DNA from: JBBREP01 sp038202885
GTDB lineage: Bacteria; Actinomycetota; Acidimicrobiia; IMCC26256; PALSA-610
Reading direction: 5' to 3'
Length of the DNA stretch: 64,000 bases
Assembly: GCA_038202885.1 (NCBI GenBank)
Contig: JBBREP010000009.1
Coordinates: forward strand, 9,567 to 73,566
Below, piece after piece: positions 1 through 9,144 of this stretch. Each line of letters starts with the position of its first letter. Position 1 is the first letter of the stretch. Under the pieces are notes generated by a model. That model was given only the letters and a program-made list of their open reading frames with translations, did not search any database and was not told where the DNA came from. A program made the translations under genes and the position numbers.

Positions 1-1
1 G

Positions 2-388
2 ATCGCGTTGGCCCTTCCCGAGGTCAGCGAAGGCGAACGCCACGGTCGCCGCACCTGGCTCGTGGCCGGTAAAGGCTTCGTCTGGGAGCGTCCCTTCAGC
101 AAGGCCGATATCAAACGATTCGGAGCCACCGAACCGCCCGATGGACCGATCATCGCCGTTGCGGTCGCCGACCTGGGTGAAAAGGAAGCTGTGCTCGCCG
201 AGCAGACCAAGGGCTTCTTCACGATCTCGCACTTCGACGGCTACGCCGCAATCTTGATCCAACTGCGCGTCGCTCCCAAACGAGCAGCGCGCGAAGCGAT
301 CCTCGATGGCTGGCTGGCGTGCGCGCCACGCGCACTCGCCGACGACTACATCGCCCGCACGCGACGCCCTCACGCTTCGAACTGCTGA
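2..388 (+). CDS. MmcQ/YjbR-family protein, 5' truncated by window edge
   Basis: The frame is open to the first base, and the residues before the first possible start (TTG at 8) already fit the family opening 'ALALPEVSEG', so the true start lies outside the window. The visible 126 residues show the compact MmcQ/YjbR (CyaY-like fold) pattern: an N-terminal PEVSEG motif, a W-x-V-x-GK-x-F segment near residue 20, a central run of hydrophobic strands and a C-terminal helix with W and A repeats. Proteins of this family are about 115-130 residues; they are annotated as DNA-binding-like but the function is unproven. Nothing nearby suggests a specific role. Confidence 0.75.
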   Translation: MALALPEVSEGERHGRRTWLVAGKGFVWERPFSKADIKRFGATEPPDGPIIAVAVADLGEKEAVLAEQTKGFFTISHFDGYAAILIQLRVAPKRAAREAILDGWLACAPRALADDYIARTRRPHASNC

Positions 389-448
389 TAGAGAGTCGGG
401 GCTGGGCCGACATCATCCCATTCCCCAACCCCATGGGTTTGCCTGCGA

Positions 449-3283
449 TCAGACCGACGTAGCACCGCGTCGGCGACGGGCCCGCACGCGTGGGGTGACG
501 ATCAACGCGACAAGCGCGGCGAACGCAAGCAGCGACACCGCGAAGCCACTGCGCTGACCGGTCGGCTGATACCGGACATCGATCACGTGGTGGCCAGCCG
601 TTACCGTCACCGCAACGACCGCGTTGTCGGCCTCGCGCAGCACCGCCGCGTGACCGTCGACGGTCGCGGTCCATCCGTGTTGGATCGCGTCGGCAACCTC
701 GACGAATCCGGCGCCCTTGGCATCGACCTCGACGCGGATGTGTTCAGGGTCGTCCTTCGTCACCCGGAAGCTTCGAGGCGCGAGGCCACTGCCGGCAGCA
801 ACGCCGCGACCACTCGACAACACCACCGTGTCGAGCGGCACCTGCCCACTCACCAACGCGTTGATACGCGCCTTGGGCTCCCCGATCACGCGCGACCGAG
901 GCATCCAACGAACCCGCGCGAGGGCATGCGTGCGTTCGTAGACGACGCTGTCAGCGGCCAGCACCACTCGCGCACCGTCATCGGGGTCGCTGATGCGCCC
1001 GAGCGATACGTGCCCGTCACCACCGGCGCCGAGCAAGATCGGTCCCGCACCTTCGAGCGACAGCCGCACCGACGTCACCGGGTCGGCGCCAGCCGATCCG
1101 GTCGGCTCAGGTATCGCGATCGCCAGGTTCATCGCAGGCCAGCCGTCGTTGAGGTTCCGCCAGGCCGACGCGACAACGCGACTTCCCGCGAGCGCCACAA
1201 CATGAATGCGCCGGAGTCGCGCGCCGCTGCTCGGCACTGCGCGCGCGATCGGAAGCACGATCGCGCGCAGTGCACCGTCGCCCGATACCGGCGTGCCAAC
1301 GAGGGTGCGTCCGCTGCCCAGTTCGATCGTGGTCGGGCTCGCGCTGGTCGCGGGAGGAACGGTGGTTCCCGGAATCGGTCGGACCGGATCGGCAACGAAG
1401 TAGCGCGCCGCGAGCCGGTCGAGGACGGGCGACGGCAGCGACGCGAGGTTCTCACCGAGGAACATCTGTGTCGCGCCCTGCTTGACCGTGGGGTCGATCG
1501 CCTTCACGAGGTCGAACCAGCTCGGCTGGCGGAACGCGTGCGCGGTCACCGCACGAAGCTTGTAGTACGTGTTGCTGCTCTGCAGCATGGTGCCGCCCTC
1601 CGCGGCGTACCGATCGGCCCCGATGTGCTGCGAGAGAAACGTGTGCGTCGCGGTCGCCGGATAGAAGTCCGAGCGGGCCGAGGTGGGCCACCACGGCAAG
1701 ACGAAGGCAAGGCCTTCGACCATCACGAGCGCTGGAATCACGATGCGTACGAACCGCACGTTGCGAGCCGATCGCACGGCGAGCCACAACACGGCGCTGG
1801 CGAGCAGCGCGCTCGCCGTCGGGATAAGCGCGTGCTCGGCGACCCAGCCGCGATGCCCCGACGGTCCGGCCAGCGACAGCACCTTGGCCAGCACGCCAAC
1901 ACCCGCGACTCCACCAAGGAGCCACGCGCCCACAACCCTCCACCGCGCCACGTTGCCCAGTTCGTCGCGGTCGGAGATGACCCGGTCGATGCCAAGCGCG
2001 CCGAGCGCGGGCAAGGCGAAGTCGAGGATCGACGTCATGCGCCGGACCGGGTTGTTCGAAAACACCGGGAACTTCTGCAAAAAGCCAAGCAACGCGCCAC
2101 CGTGATACACGGCGATGGCGGTGATCACCACGATCGTCGTGAGCGCGGTGCACACGCCCGGAGGTACGCGACGGGGTCTGCGCCACGCAAGGAGCGCGAT
2201 CACACCCACGAGCATCGCGGCGCCGACGAAGCCGTTGATCTCGATCAGGTTGTGCGGGCCGAAGTAGTTCCCCGCGCCGGTACTACCGGCTTCGGGGCTC
2301 CCGAATGCGTACGGCAACGCGATGGTCGCGATTGACGGCAACGCGAGATGCAACGTGGGGCGTTGCACGCGCGACTCGATGTCGACAGTCGACAACCGGG
2401 CCACGAACGGCAGCAGCTGAAACGCGAGCAGGCTTGTACCGAGCGCGATGCCGGCGCCAACGACTGCGCCGAGGCGGACCCGCACGCGCAGCAACGGACG
2501 AAGCCGGTCGGCCACGATGGGTCGTGGCAGCGTCGCGAGCAGTCGGATGAGCGTGTAGCCCGCGGCGGAATAGATCGCGAAGCCGGTGACCGCGGGGAAG
2601 CCCTCGGCCCACATCGTCGCCAAGACGAGTGCAATTGGCACCGCGGCTCGCCACGTTGCGCGCTGCAACGCGCGTTCCACGGCCCAGAACAGCATCGGTA
2701 CGAGCGCGGCCACGTGCGCATGCGGCCAACCCGTCCACGATGCCATGAACCCTGTCGTCATGTACGCCGCGCCGCCGATGACCGCGGCCACCTTCGACAC
2801 CGACAAGCGCCGAAGGAACAAGAACATGCCCAACGCGGCAACGATGAGCCCGACCAGCGCGTTGTACGCGGGCGCGAGCCAGCCGGGCAACACCAGCCAC
2901 GGCAGGTTGAGCGGTGAGAACACTGCGGTGTCCGGCACCGACGCGAGCGGTGTGCCTCCGGCCGGATAGGGGTTCCACCACGGCAACTCGCCGTCGCGCA
3001 AGCGCTGGGCCGCATCGATCCGCTGCGGCGTATAGAAGTCGACCGTGTCGGAGAACACGAGGTGCTGGCGCGCGGTCGCCGTCTCGTGGGTATGCCACGG
3101 GGCGTATACGCGCAAGAGATCGGCGCCGAGAAAGACCCGATGGCCGGCGAGCGGCGCACCCACACCAACGAGTGCCGTCACGCAGAGACACAGCACGCCG
3201 AAGCGAGCGGCGCGCGACGGTTCGGGTGGCTTGGCCCGCTCCGAGTACGTCGCGTCGTCAGTCGTCGCGACGGCGTCGGTCAC
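449..3283 (-). CDS. YfhO-like multi-pass membrane protein (paralogue 1)
   Basis: This 944-residue integral membrane protein starts with GTG. A short hydrophilic N-terminus is followed by a first membrane helix, then an extracytoplasmic loop with the pattern SDTVDFYTPQ and WWNPYPAGGTPL, then about a dozen hydrophobic helices to roughly residue 540. A soluble C-terminal domain follows, and a final helix and Arg-rich tail close the protein. The layout fits the bacterial YfhO/GT-C-like class, in which some members help glycosylate teichoic acids or other surface polymers. A second copy lies at 16678-19422 and shares the same loop motifs (GG.PL, PDT, GWPHA/NWPHA, EGFPAVTG). It is next to a polysaccharide ABC ATPase and glycosyltransferases. 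The role in adding a sugar on the outer face is inferred; the substrate is unknown. Confidence 0.75.
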   Translation of the reverse strand: MTDAVATTDDATYSERAKPPEPSRAARFGVLCLCVTALVGVGAPLAGHRVFLGADLLRVYAPWHTHETATARQHLVFSDTVDFYTPQRIDAAQRLRDGELPWWNPYPAGGTPLASVPDTAVFSPLNLPWLVLPGWLAPAYNALVGLIVAALGMFLFLRRLSVSKVAAVIGGAAYMTTGFMASWTGWPHAHVAALVPMLFWAVERALQRATWRAAVPIALVLATMWAEGFPAVTGFAIYSAAGYTLIRLLATLPRPIVADRLRPLLRVRVRLGAVVGAGIALGTSLLAFQLLPFVARLSTVDIESRVQRPTLHLALPSIATIALPYAFGSPEAGSTGAGNYFGPHNLIEINGFVGAAMLVGVIALLAWRRPRRVPPGVCTALTTIVVITAIAVYHGGALLGFLQKFPVFSNNPVRRMTSILDFALPALGALGIDRVISDRDELGNVARWRVVGAWLLGGVAGVGVLAKVLSLAGPSGHRGWVAEHALIPTASALLASAVLWLAVRSARNVRFVRIVIPALVMVEGLAFVLPWWPTSARSDFYPATATHTFLSQHIGADRYAAEGGTMLQSSNTYYKLRAVTAHAFRQPSWFDLVKAIDPTVKQGATQMFLGENLASLPSPVLDRLAARYFVADPVRPIPGTTVPPATSASPTTIELGSGRTLVGTPVSGDGALRAIVLPIARAVPSSGARLRRIHVVALAGSRVVASAWRNLNDGWPAMNLAIAIPEPTGSAGADPVTSVRLSLEGAGPILLGAGGDGHVSLGRISDPDDGARVVLAADSVVYERTHALARVRWMPRSRVIGEPKARINALVSGQVPLDTVVLSSGRGVAAGSGLAPRSFRVTKDDPEHIRVEVDAKGAGFVEVADAIQHGWTATVDGHAAVLREADNAVVAVTVTAGHHVIDVRYQPTGQRSGFAVSLLAFAALVALIVTPRVRARRRRGATSV

Positions 3284-3345
3284 ATCGGTGACGCTACCGG
3301 TGCCACCGACCGGCGCTGGTCATGCGAGGCGACTCGAGCCGCAAC

Positions 3346-4584
3346 TCACGTCACATGCGGGTGGTGATCGACGCTCGCCGCGAGGTTCACTTCACCCTCG
3401 GCCGGTGTGTGATTCGCGACGGCGAACGACTCGACCTTTTCGTGCCAGTCGTAGACGCGTTCGCCTGGCCCACGAATGCCGATGCTGAACAAGTACTCAC
3501 CGTCGAGGAGCGGCAGGTTGTCGAGCGTGAGCACGACCTCGCCAATGCCGTCGAGCACCGGCAGCACGTGGCCGAGCACGCGGGTATCGACGGCATACAC
3601 GACCCTTGTCTCATCTGGGCTGAACACCGTGAGCACGAATTCGGCGTCGGTCGTGGGCTTTGTGGCCTGGTAGCGAACATGGATCTCGACGGTCCCGCCC
3701 GAGAGTGCGGATTTGCCGTCGGGCACGCCGGGGTAATCGACGGCAACCGAACTGACGAGCAGCCGCGTACGGAACTCCTCGGTGGGGTCGGGAACTGTGT
3801 AGATCACCGGCGCCGCGGCCACATCGTCGTCGGGGCGCCCTTCGGGACCCCACAAATGCTCGCGCAGCACACGGGTTGCCTGGATCGTGGGCCCTTCATA
3901 GACCATCCGGCCATGATCGAGCACCGCGGCAAGGTCACACACCTGGCTGATCAGATCGAGCGAGTGGCTCACCACGACAATCGTGCGGCCCTCACGTTGC
4001 ATCAGCCGTACGCGGTCGAGGCACTTCTTCTGAAACGCCTCGTCGCCCACGGCGAGCACCTCGTCGACGAGCAAGATGTCGGGTTCAAGGCTCACCGCGA
4101 CTGCGAAGCCAAGCCGAACGAACATGCCGGATGAGTAGTTGCGCACCTGCATGTCGACGAAGTGCGAGAGCTCGGCGAAGTCGACGATGTCGTCAAAGCG
4201 ACTGTCGATCTCGCGGCGCGACAAGCCGAGGATCGAGCCGTTGAGGTAGACGTTTTCTCGCCCGGTGAGCTCGGGATGAAACCCGGCGCCGAGTTCGAGA
4301 AGCGCGGCAAGCCGCCCGACGGTGCGGATCTCGCCCGACGTGGGCTGGAGGATTCCGGCGATGCACTTCAGCAGCGTCGATTTCCCCGAACCGTTGTGGC
4401 CGACCAACCCGTAGGTACGGCCGTGCGGAATTTCGAGGTTGATGCCGCTCAGCGCCCAGAAATCCTCGCGGTCGACGGACCGACCGAAACGGACGACGCG
4501 TTCTTTCAGCGACGGATAGCGCTCGTGCGACAGCCGGAAGCGCTTTGAGACGTCACGGACCTCGATGGCGCCTGACACGCGCAC
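3346..4584 (-). CDS. ABC transporter ATP-binding protein, Wzt-like, with C-terminal substrate-recognition domain
   Basis: The ATPase domain (about residues 5-245) has Walker A GHNGSGKST, signature YSSGM in the Wzt variant form, Walker B ILLVDEVLAVGD and an H-loop VVSHS. Residues about 270-400 form an extra beta-rich domain like the Wzt C-terminal domain that recognises the modified end of an O-polysaccharide. The total of 412 residues fits this two-domain class. The protein would power export of a lipid-linked polysaccharide or teichoic acid-like polymer. The partner permease (Wzm/TagG type) is not in the window, which is unusual because the pair is normally adjacent. Start GTG 4584 is used; GTG 4578 has a better-spaced AGAGG and is a good alternative. 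The gene is divergent from the glycosyltransferase run that begins 36 bases away. Confidence 0.9.
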   Translation of the reverse strand: MRVSGAIEVRDVSKRFRLSHERYPSLKERVVRFGRSVDREDFWALSGINLEIPHGRTYGLVGHNGSGKSTLLKCIAGILQPTSGEIRTVGRLAALLELGAGFHPELTGRENVYLNGSILGLSRREIDSRFDDIVDFAELSHFVDMQVRNYSSGMFVRLGFAVAVSLEPDILLVDEVLAVGDEAFQKKCLDRVRLMQREGRTIVVVSHSLDLISQVCDLAAVLDHGRMVYEGPTIQATRVLREHLWGPEGRPDDDVAAAPVIYTVPDPTEEFRTRLLVSSVAVDYPGVPDGKSALSGGTVEIHVRYQATKPTTDAEFVLTVFSPDETRVVYAVDTRVLGHVLPVLDGIGEVVLTLDNLPLLDGEYLFSIGIRGPGERVYDWHEKVESFAVANHTPAEGEVNLAASVDHHPHVT

Positions 4585-4620
4585 CTCTCGCTCGGCTCAC
4601 CAGGTGCAGTGTAATTCGCC

Positions 4621-5796
4621 GTGGTGGCACCGCAGGTAGCGTCGCGCTTCGTGGCTCCCGGTCCCACGGTGGCGATCGACGTCACACCCCTCGCCGCGAC
4701 GCAGACCGGCATCGGTCGATCCGTCGTCGAGCTCCTCCGCGGGCTGGCATTGCTCGACGAACCTCCCGTGATGGTGCCCTATGCCATTTCGACCCGGGCG
4801 CGGCGGGAGCGAGCCGAACTGCCCGAGCACACCAGGATCGTGCCCGGCGCCTCGGCGCTCGTGCGCATGTGGACTCGCGGCGATCGTCCCAACATCAGCC
4901 GCGTGTTCGGCGCCGCGACCGTGCTGCACGCTACGAACTATCTCGTGCCGCCGAGCACGCTACCCACGCTCGTGACATTGCACGACTGTGCGTTGGTGCG
5001 TCACGCCTCGTTGTGCAGCCCACGCGTGCGCGCCCTCGCGCCCGTGCTCCGACGCGCTGTTGCGCGCGGCGCGCACGTCCACGTGCCGTCGCATTTCGTC
5101 GGTGCGGAAGCCGAGGAGATCTTCGGCCCCGGCCTCCAAGCGGGCGGACGTATCCATGTCGTGCCGTGGGGCGTTCCCTCGCTCGCGCCGGTGTCGGGCA
5201 TCCCCGGCGAGCTTGCACGGTTCGGGGCGATCACGAACGGCACACCATTCGTCGTGGCGCTCGGCACGCTCGAACCGCGCAAGAACCTCTCCCACCTCGT
5301 AGCGGCATTTGGCCTCATCGCACGCGACCATCCTGACCAACGCGATCTCCGCCTCGTGCTCGCGGGCCCCGACGGAGCGGCGCGTATGGAGGTTGATGCA
5401 GCGGTGGAACGCCTCGAACCCGCGGCGCGTGAACGTGTGATGCTGACCGGACCGGTCTCGGAACCGGCCAAGTCGTGGTTGTTACGCCACGCACGCGTCG
5501 TTGCCTACCCCAGTATTTATGAAGGTTTCGGCTTCCCCGTTCTCGAAGCGATGCTCGCCGACGCGCCGGTCGTTGCCGCGGCCGCCGGTTCCATTCCCGA
5601 GGTCGCGGGAAACGCCGCGAGCCTCGTCGAACCCACCGATGAAGGCGCCATCGCCGAAGCCATCTACACGCTCGTTGTTGATGACGCGCGCCGCAATGAG
5701 CTGATCGCGCGCGGCCGCGATCGTGTCGCAACGTTTTCGTGGACGGCCACGGCACTCGCGATCACCGAGCTGTACCGCACGATGGCGCAGTCGTGA
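4621..5796 (+). CDS. Glycosyltransferase family 4 (GT-B fold), first of three
   Basis: This is a 391-residue retaining GT-B enzyme. The N-terminal Rossmann half has the IDVTPLAATQTGIGR glycine-rich acceptor loop near residue 20. The C-terminal half has GTLEPRKNL near residue 220 and the EX7E motif YEGFGFPVLEAM near residue 300, which binds the nucleotide-sugar donor. It is expected to transfer a hexose or deoxyhexose to a growing surface polysaccharide on the cytoplasmic face. The start is GTG; a second GTG three bases downstream is equally possible. It is the first gene of a tight run in which the next gene begins inside its stop codon (GTGA), so the genes are probably cotranscribed and translationally coupled. 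The donor sugar cannot be told from sequence. Confidence 0.9.
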   Translation: MVAPQVASRFVAPGPTVAIDVTPLAATQTGIGRSVVELLRGLALLDEPPVMVPYAISTRARRERAELPEHTRIVPGASALVRMWTRGDRPNISRVFGAATVLHATNYLVPPSTLPTLVTLHDCALVRHASLCSPRVRALAPVLRRAVARGAHVHVPSHFVGAEAEEIFGPGLQAGGRIHVVPWGVPSLAPVSGIPGELARFGAITNGTPFVVALGTLEPRKNLSHLVAAFGLIARDHPDQRDLRLVLAGPDGAARMEVDAAVERLEPAARERVMLTGPVSEPAKSWLLRHARVVAYPSIYEGFGFPVLEAMLADAPVVAAAAGSIPEVAGNAASLVEPTDEGAIAEAIYTLVVDDARRNELIARGRDRVATFSWTATALAITELYRTMAQS

Positions 5797-6875
5797 AGGT
5801 CGCGCTGCACGTCGGCCAGCTCCTCCAACCCGTACCGGGCGGCATCAGCCGGTACGCCAACGCGCTTATTCGTGGCCTTCCACAACACGATATCGACGTC
5901 ACGCCGTTCGCCGCAGGCGCGCGCATCGCGTCGCTCCCCGAGCAGTACGTGGATCTCGGCTGGCCGCACGGCTCGATGCGTTATGAGATGTGGCACCGGT
6001 TTGGACGGCCCCGTGTCGACATCGACGCCGACATCGTCCACGCTCCGAGCCTCGCGGTGCCCCCCGTCCACGGGCGGCCCCTGATCGTGACCGCGCACGA
6101 CATCGCGTTCCACCGCTTCCCGTCGGCGACGACCCCGCGCGGCCGCAGGTTTCACGAACGAGGACTGCATCTCGCGCGACGGCACGCCGACATCGTGATC
6201 GCTCCGTCGGACTTCACCCGCGGCGAGCTCATCGAGCTTGGCTTTCGCGACGACCAGGTCGACGTGGCGTACCTCGGCGCGAACCCGGCGCCGGAGATGG
6301 TCGACACCGAGATCGACGCACGCTTGCGGTCGATCGCGGTCGATCGCCCCTACCTCCTCACCGTCGGCACCGTGGAGCCTCGGAAACGGGTCCGCCATCT
6401 CGTCACGGCGCATCAGGCCTTGCGAGCGACCTTTCCCGACCTGGAGCTGCTCATCGTCGGTCCTCCGGGATGGGGCGAGGTCGGCGACCTCGCTGCGCCG
6501 GGGGTGCGACTGCTCGGCCCGTTGCCCTGGACGGTCGTCGACGCGCTGTATCGGCGCGCCGCAGCCTGCGCGATTCCGTCGGTGTACGAAGGCTTCGGGT
6601 TGCCTGCTGTCGAAGCGATGAACCGCGGCTGTCCGGTGGTCGTGGCGGGCGGGAGCGCGCTCGGCGAGGTGGTGGGCGACGCCGGACTCGTGGCGGCCCC
6701 TGACGACGCCGACTCGCTTGCAATCGAGCTCGCTCGCCTGCTCAATGACAGCGAGTTACGGAGCGAACGCGTGCGCCGGGGGCGTGAACGCGGGCGGCTC
6801 TACACGTGGGATCGCTGCGTCGAACGGCACGCAGCGATTTACGGTCGGGCCCTCGCGTTACCGGTGTCCTCGTAG
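5793..6875 (+). CDS. Glycosyltransferase family 4, second of three
   Basis: This 360-residue GT-B glycosyltransferase starts at GTG 5793, overlapping the TGA of the preceding gene. An earlier in-frame start would overlap that gene by 58 bases and is less likely. The N-terminus MKVALHVGQLLQPVPGGISR has the expected glycine-rich loop, GTVEPRKRV lies near residue 192, and the EX7E motif YEGFGLPAVEAM near residue 265. The overall pattern resembles mannosyl/rhamnosyl transferases of the RfaB class. It acts in the cytoplasm on a lipid-linked glycan together with its two neighbours; they are similar to each other and may have arisen by duplication. Donor and acceptor are unknown. Confidence 0.9.
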   Translation: MKVALHVGQLLQPVPGGISRYANALIRGLPQHDIDVTPFAAGARIASLPEQYVDLGWPHGSMRYEMWHRFGRPRVDIDADIVHAPSLAVPPVHGRPLIVTAHDIAFHRFPSATTPRGRRFHERGLHLARRHADIVIAPSDFTRGELIELGFRDDQVDVAYLGANPAPEMVDTEIDARLRSIAVDRPYLLTVGTVEPRKRVRHLVTAHQALRATFPDLELLIVGPPGWGEVGDLAAPGVRLLGPLPWTVVDALYRRAAACAIPSVYEGFGLPAVEAMNRGCPVVVAGGSALGEVVGDAGLVAAPDDADSLAIELARLLNDSELRSERVRRGRERGRLYTWDRCVERHAAIYGRALALPVSS

Positions 6876-6885
6876 TCTGCGCGCA

Positions 6886-8040
6886 ATGTCCGACGCGCGC
6901 GCATTGCGGATCCTCCTCGACGTGTCGGCCGTGCCGGCGCGGCCGGTCGGCGCAGGCGTGTACACCGTCGAGTTGGCGCGCGAGCTCGCGGCGCGCGACG
7001 ACCTCGCCGTCGCGTTGCTGACGCGCATCAACGACGCGGCGAGGTGGGCAACAATCGCACCGAAGGCCGAAGTGCACCCGATCGTTCCCGTCCGCCGACC
7101 GGCGCGCGTCGCGTGGGAACAGTTGCGCGGCGCCGCGTTCGCGTCGTCGATCGATGTCGACGTGTGGCACGGCCCGCACTACACGATGCCGCGGCACCTG
7201 CCGTGCCGATCGATCGTGACGATCCACGACCTGACGTTCTTCGACTTCCCCGAAACGCACGAACGATCGAAGGTTGTGTTCTTTCGACGAGCGATCCGTG
7301 CGAGCGCGCGGCGCGCGACGCGCCTGATCTGTGTATCGCACGCCACCGCACATCGCCTGGACGAGGTGGTTCCCCACCATGGCCCAGTGTCGATCGTGCA
7401 CCACGGCGTCGACCATGACCGTTTCCATGCCGCGCACGACGACGACACACAGCGCGCCGATCGAGCGCTCCTCGCCCGCCACGGTATCGGCGGACGGTTC
7501 GTGGCGTTCGTGGGCACACTCGAACCTCGCAAGGACGTCCCGAGCCTCGTCGCGGCGTTCGCCGAGGTCGCCCGCGACGACCCCGAGCTCCGGTTGGTAC
7601 TCGCAGGTGGCGACGGTTGGGGCGCCGCCGCAGTGCGGGCATCCGTCGCCGCGCATCGGGTGGCGACTCGGGTGGTGCGGCCCGGGTACGTGCCCGATGC
7701 GGTCGTGCCGGCGCTCTACCGGCAGGCCGCAGTCGTCGTGTATCCGTCGCTCGCCGAAGGCTTCGGTCTCCCAGCCCTCGAGGCGCTCGCCTGCGGCGCG
7801 ACGCTCGTGACCACCTCCGGATCGGCAATGGAGGAGTTCGTCGGCGACGCCGCGGTCCTGGCGCCACCGGGCGCACCCGGACCCCTCGCCGACGCGATCC
7901 GCACGGCCATCGATCCGTCCACAGCCGCGACCCTGAGTGCGCGCGGACCGGCCGTCGCGGCCCCGTTCACCTGGTCAGCTTGCGCGGATGATCACGTCGA
8001 GGCGTATCGTGCCGCGGTGCGCGGGCAAGAGGTCGACTGA
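6886..8040 (+). CDS. Glycosyltransferase family 4, third of three
   Basis: This is a 384-residue GT-B enzyme. ATG 6886, 10 bases after the previous stop, was chosen over an upstream in-frame start because the family N-terminus (RILLDVSAVPARPVGAGVY) begins just after it. It has GTLEPRKDV near residue 205 and AEGFGLPALEAL near residue 290 (EX7E). A YVPDAVVPALYRQA segment typical of the donor domain lies between them. It ends in TGATG, with the stop overlapping the start of the RMD-like reductase, so the sugar-modifying enzyme is translationally coupled to this transferase. This suggests, as inference, that the transferase uses or acts beside the deoxysugar made by that reductase. Confidence 0.9.
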   Translation: MSDARALRILLDVSAVPARPVGAGVYTVELARELAARDDLAVALLTRINDAARWATIAPKAEVHPIVPVRRPARVAWEQLRGAAFASSIDVDVWHGPHYTMPRHLPCRSIVTIHDLTFFDFPETHERSKVVFFRRAIRASARRATRLICVSHATAHRLDEVVPHHGPVSIVHHGVDHDRFHAAHDDDTQRADRALLARHGIGGRFVAFVGTLEPRKDVPSLVAAFAEVARDDPELRLVLAGGDGWGAAAVRASVAAHRVATRVVRPGYVPDAVVPALYRQAAVVVYPSLAEGFGLPALEALACGATLVTTSGSAMEEFVGDAAVLAPPGAPGPLADAIRTAIDPSTAATLSARGPAVAAPFTWSACADDHVEAYRAAVRGQEVD

Positions 8041-8942
8041 TGCGAACGCTGATCACCGGCGGGCGTGGTTTTGTGGGTACCTACCTGCGCGAGCACCTGG
8101 AGGAGTGCGGCGACGAGGTCGTGCTCCTCGACCGCTCCGACGGCTTCGACGTCAGCGACCACGACGCAACCCGTCTGGCCTTCATCAACGCCGGTGCGGA
8201 GGTCGTGTACCACCTGGCCGCGTTCACGCATGTGGGCGAGTCGTGGACGTCGCCATCGGCGGTGTTGCGCGTCAACGTGGAGGGAACGTTCAACGTCCTC
8301 GAAGCGGCACGTGCAAGCGGCGCCCGGCGCGTGATCGTCGTCGGTAGTGCCGAGGAGTACGGGCGCGTCGACGAGGCGCGAGCGCCGTTGCGCGAAGACA
8401 CACCGCTGCGCCCGACGACGCCGTACGGCGTGAGCAAGGCTGCCGCGGCCCTCCTCGCACAGCAGGCGTTCCTTGCGCACGGGCTGGAAACGATTCGGGT
8501 GCGGCCGTTCAACCACACCGGTGCCGGCCAAGCGCCGACGTTCGTCGCTCCTGCGTTGGCACGGCGGATCGTCGACGCCGAACGAGCCGGCGTCGACCAG
8601 ATTCCGGTGGGGAACCTCGACCCTGTGCGCGAACTGCTCGACGTACGCGACGTGGTGCGCGCATACCGGTTGTTGGCCGAGCGCGGCGTTCCGGGCGAGG
8701 TGTACAACGTGGCCAAAGGGCGCGGCTACAGCATTCGAGAGATTGCCGAGACGATGCTGTCGTACACACGCGCATCCATTCGCCTCGAGGTCGACCCGAC
8801 CTTGGTCCGGCCGGTCGAGGTCCCGAGGCTCGTCGGCGACCCGTCGAAACTGATGACAGCCACGGGCTGGTCGCCGCGCCACGAACTCGCCGACACGCTC
8901 CGCACCGTCTTCGACCACGCCACCACCATCACCACCGTTTAG
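8040..8942 (+). CDS. rmd: NAD(P)-dependent sugar epimerase/dehydratase, GDP-4-keto-6-deoxymannose reductase (RMD)-like
   Basis: This is a 300-residue extended SDR. The cofactor motif GGRGFVG is at residues 7-13, a catalytic Ser lies in VGSAEEYG near residue 103, and the YGVSK (YxxxK) pair is near residue 130. The segment RPFNHTGAGQ near residue 158 is characteristic of the GMD/RMD subgroup that handles GDP-mannose-derived sugars. RMD reduces GDP-4-keto-6-deoxymannose to GDP-rhamnose. The partner dehydratase GMD is not in the window. The gene closes the glycosyltransferase operon, which suggests a GDP-deoxysugar donor. An UDP- or dTDP-sugar epimerase is the alternative; assignment to the RMD subgroup is fairly secure, the exact product is not. 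Confidence 0.8.
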   Translation: MRTLITGGRGFVGTYLREHLEECGDEVVLLDRSDGFDVSDHDATRLAFINAGAEVVYHLAAFTHVGESWTSPSAVLRVNVEGTFNVLEAARASGARRVIVVGSAEEYGRVDEARAPLREDTPLRPTTPYGVSKAAAALLAQQAFLAHGLETIRVRPFNHTGAGQAPTFVAPALARRIVDAERAGVDQIPVGNLDPVRELLDVRDVVRAYRLLAERGVPGEVYNVAKGRGYSIREIAETMLSYTRASIRLEVDPTLVRPVEVPRLVGDPSKLMTATGWSPRHELADTLRTVFDHATTITTV

Positions 8943-8961
8943 CGGCGCGGCCCGCTGCGGT

Positions 8962-8984
8962 GAGGCCGGCGGTGCGCCGGCCTC
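8962..8984. terminator. GC-rich hairpin after the glycosyltransferase operon
   Basis: GAGGCCGGC and GCCGGCCTC form a perfect 9-bp stem with a 5-base loop, 20 bases after the stop of the reductase gene. There is no T-run, which is common for actinobacterial terminators. It lies between convergent genes and could serve either strand. Confidence 0.55.
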
Positions 8985-9002
8985 CCCACCGCTCGTTCCA
9001 CG

Positions 9003-9044
9003 TGGGACTGGCTTCGGGACACACGTGCGACAAACCCAGTACCA
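9003..9044. repeat. 42-bp dispersed element, family B copy 3
   Basis: This element has the same length and order as the two copies at 14888-14929 and 14952-14993: it begins TGG..CTGGCTTCGG, has ACAAAC(C) near its right side and ends AGTACCA. It is more diverged than the other two copies (for example GGGAC for GGTAC). It lies between convergent genes, directly followed by a family A element. Confidence 0.6.
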
Positions 9045-9140
9045 CCACGCGGCGGCCGCACAACCTTGTTGCTGCAAGACCGGCCCACAGCGGCCGCTCG
9101 CCGTGTCGCCGAAGGCGACACAAAGAAACAAGCGGAGCGA
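9045..9140. repeat. Dispersed element, family A copy 1, with internal hairpin
   Basis: This region shares the segment GGCCGCACAAC..., CGGCC(C)A.AGCGG.CGCTCGCCG with the array at 10771-11043. At 9103-9121 GTGTCGCC and GGCGACAC form an 8-bp stem with a GAA loop. The same stem with a GCA loop occurs at 10919-10937. Together with the adjacent 42-bp element it fills the gap between two convergent genes. Confidence 0.6.
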
Positions 9141-9144
9141 ATAG

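Noticed and set aside
587..2335. A 582-residue open frame opposite the first YfhO-like gene
   Set aside because: Composition is dominated by Arg, His and Ala and mirrors the GC-skewed codons of the real gene on the other strand; no domain is seen.
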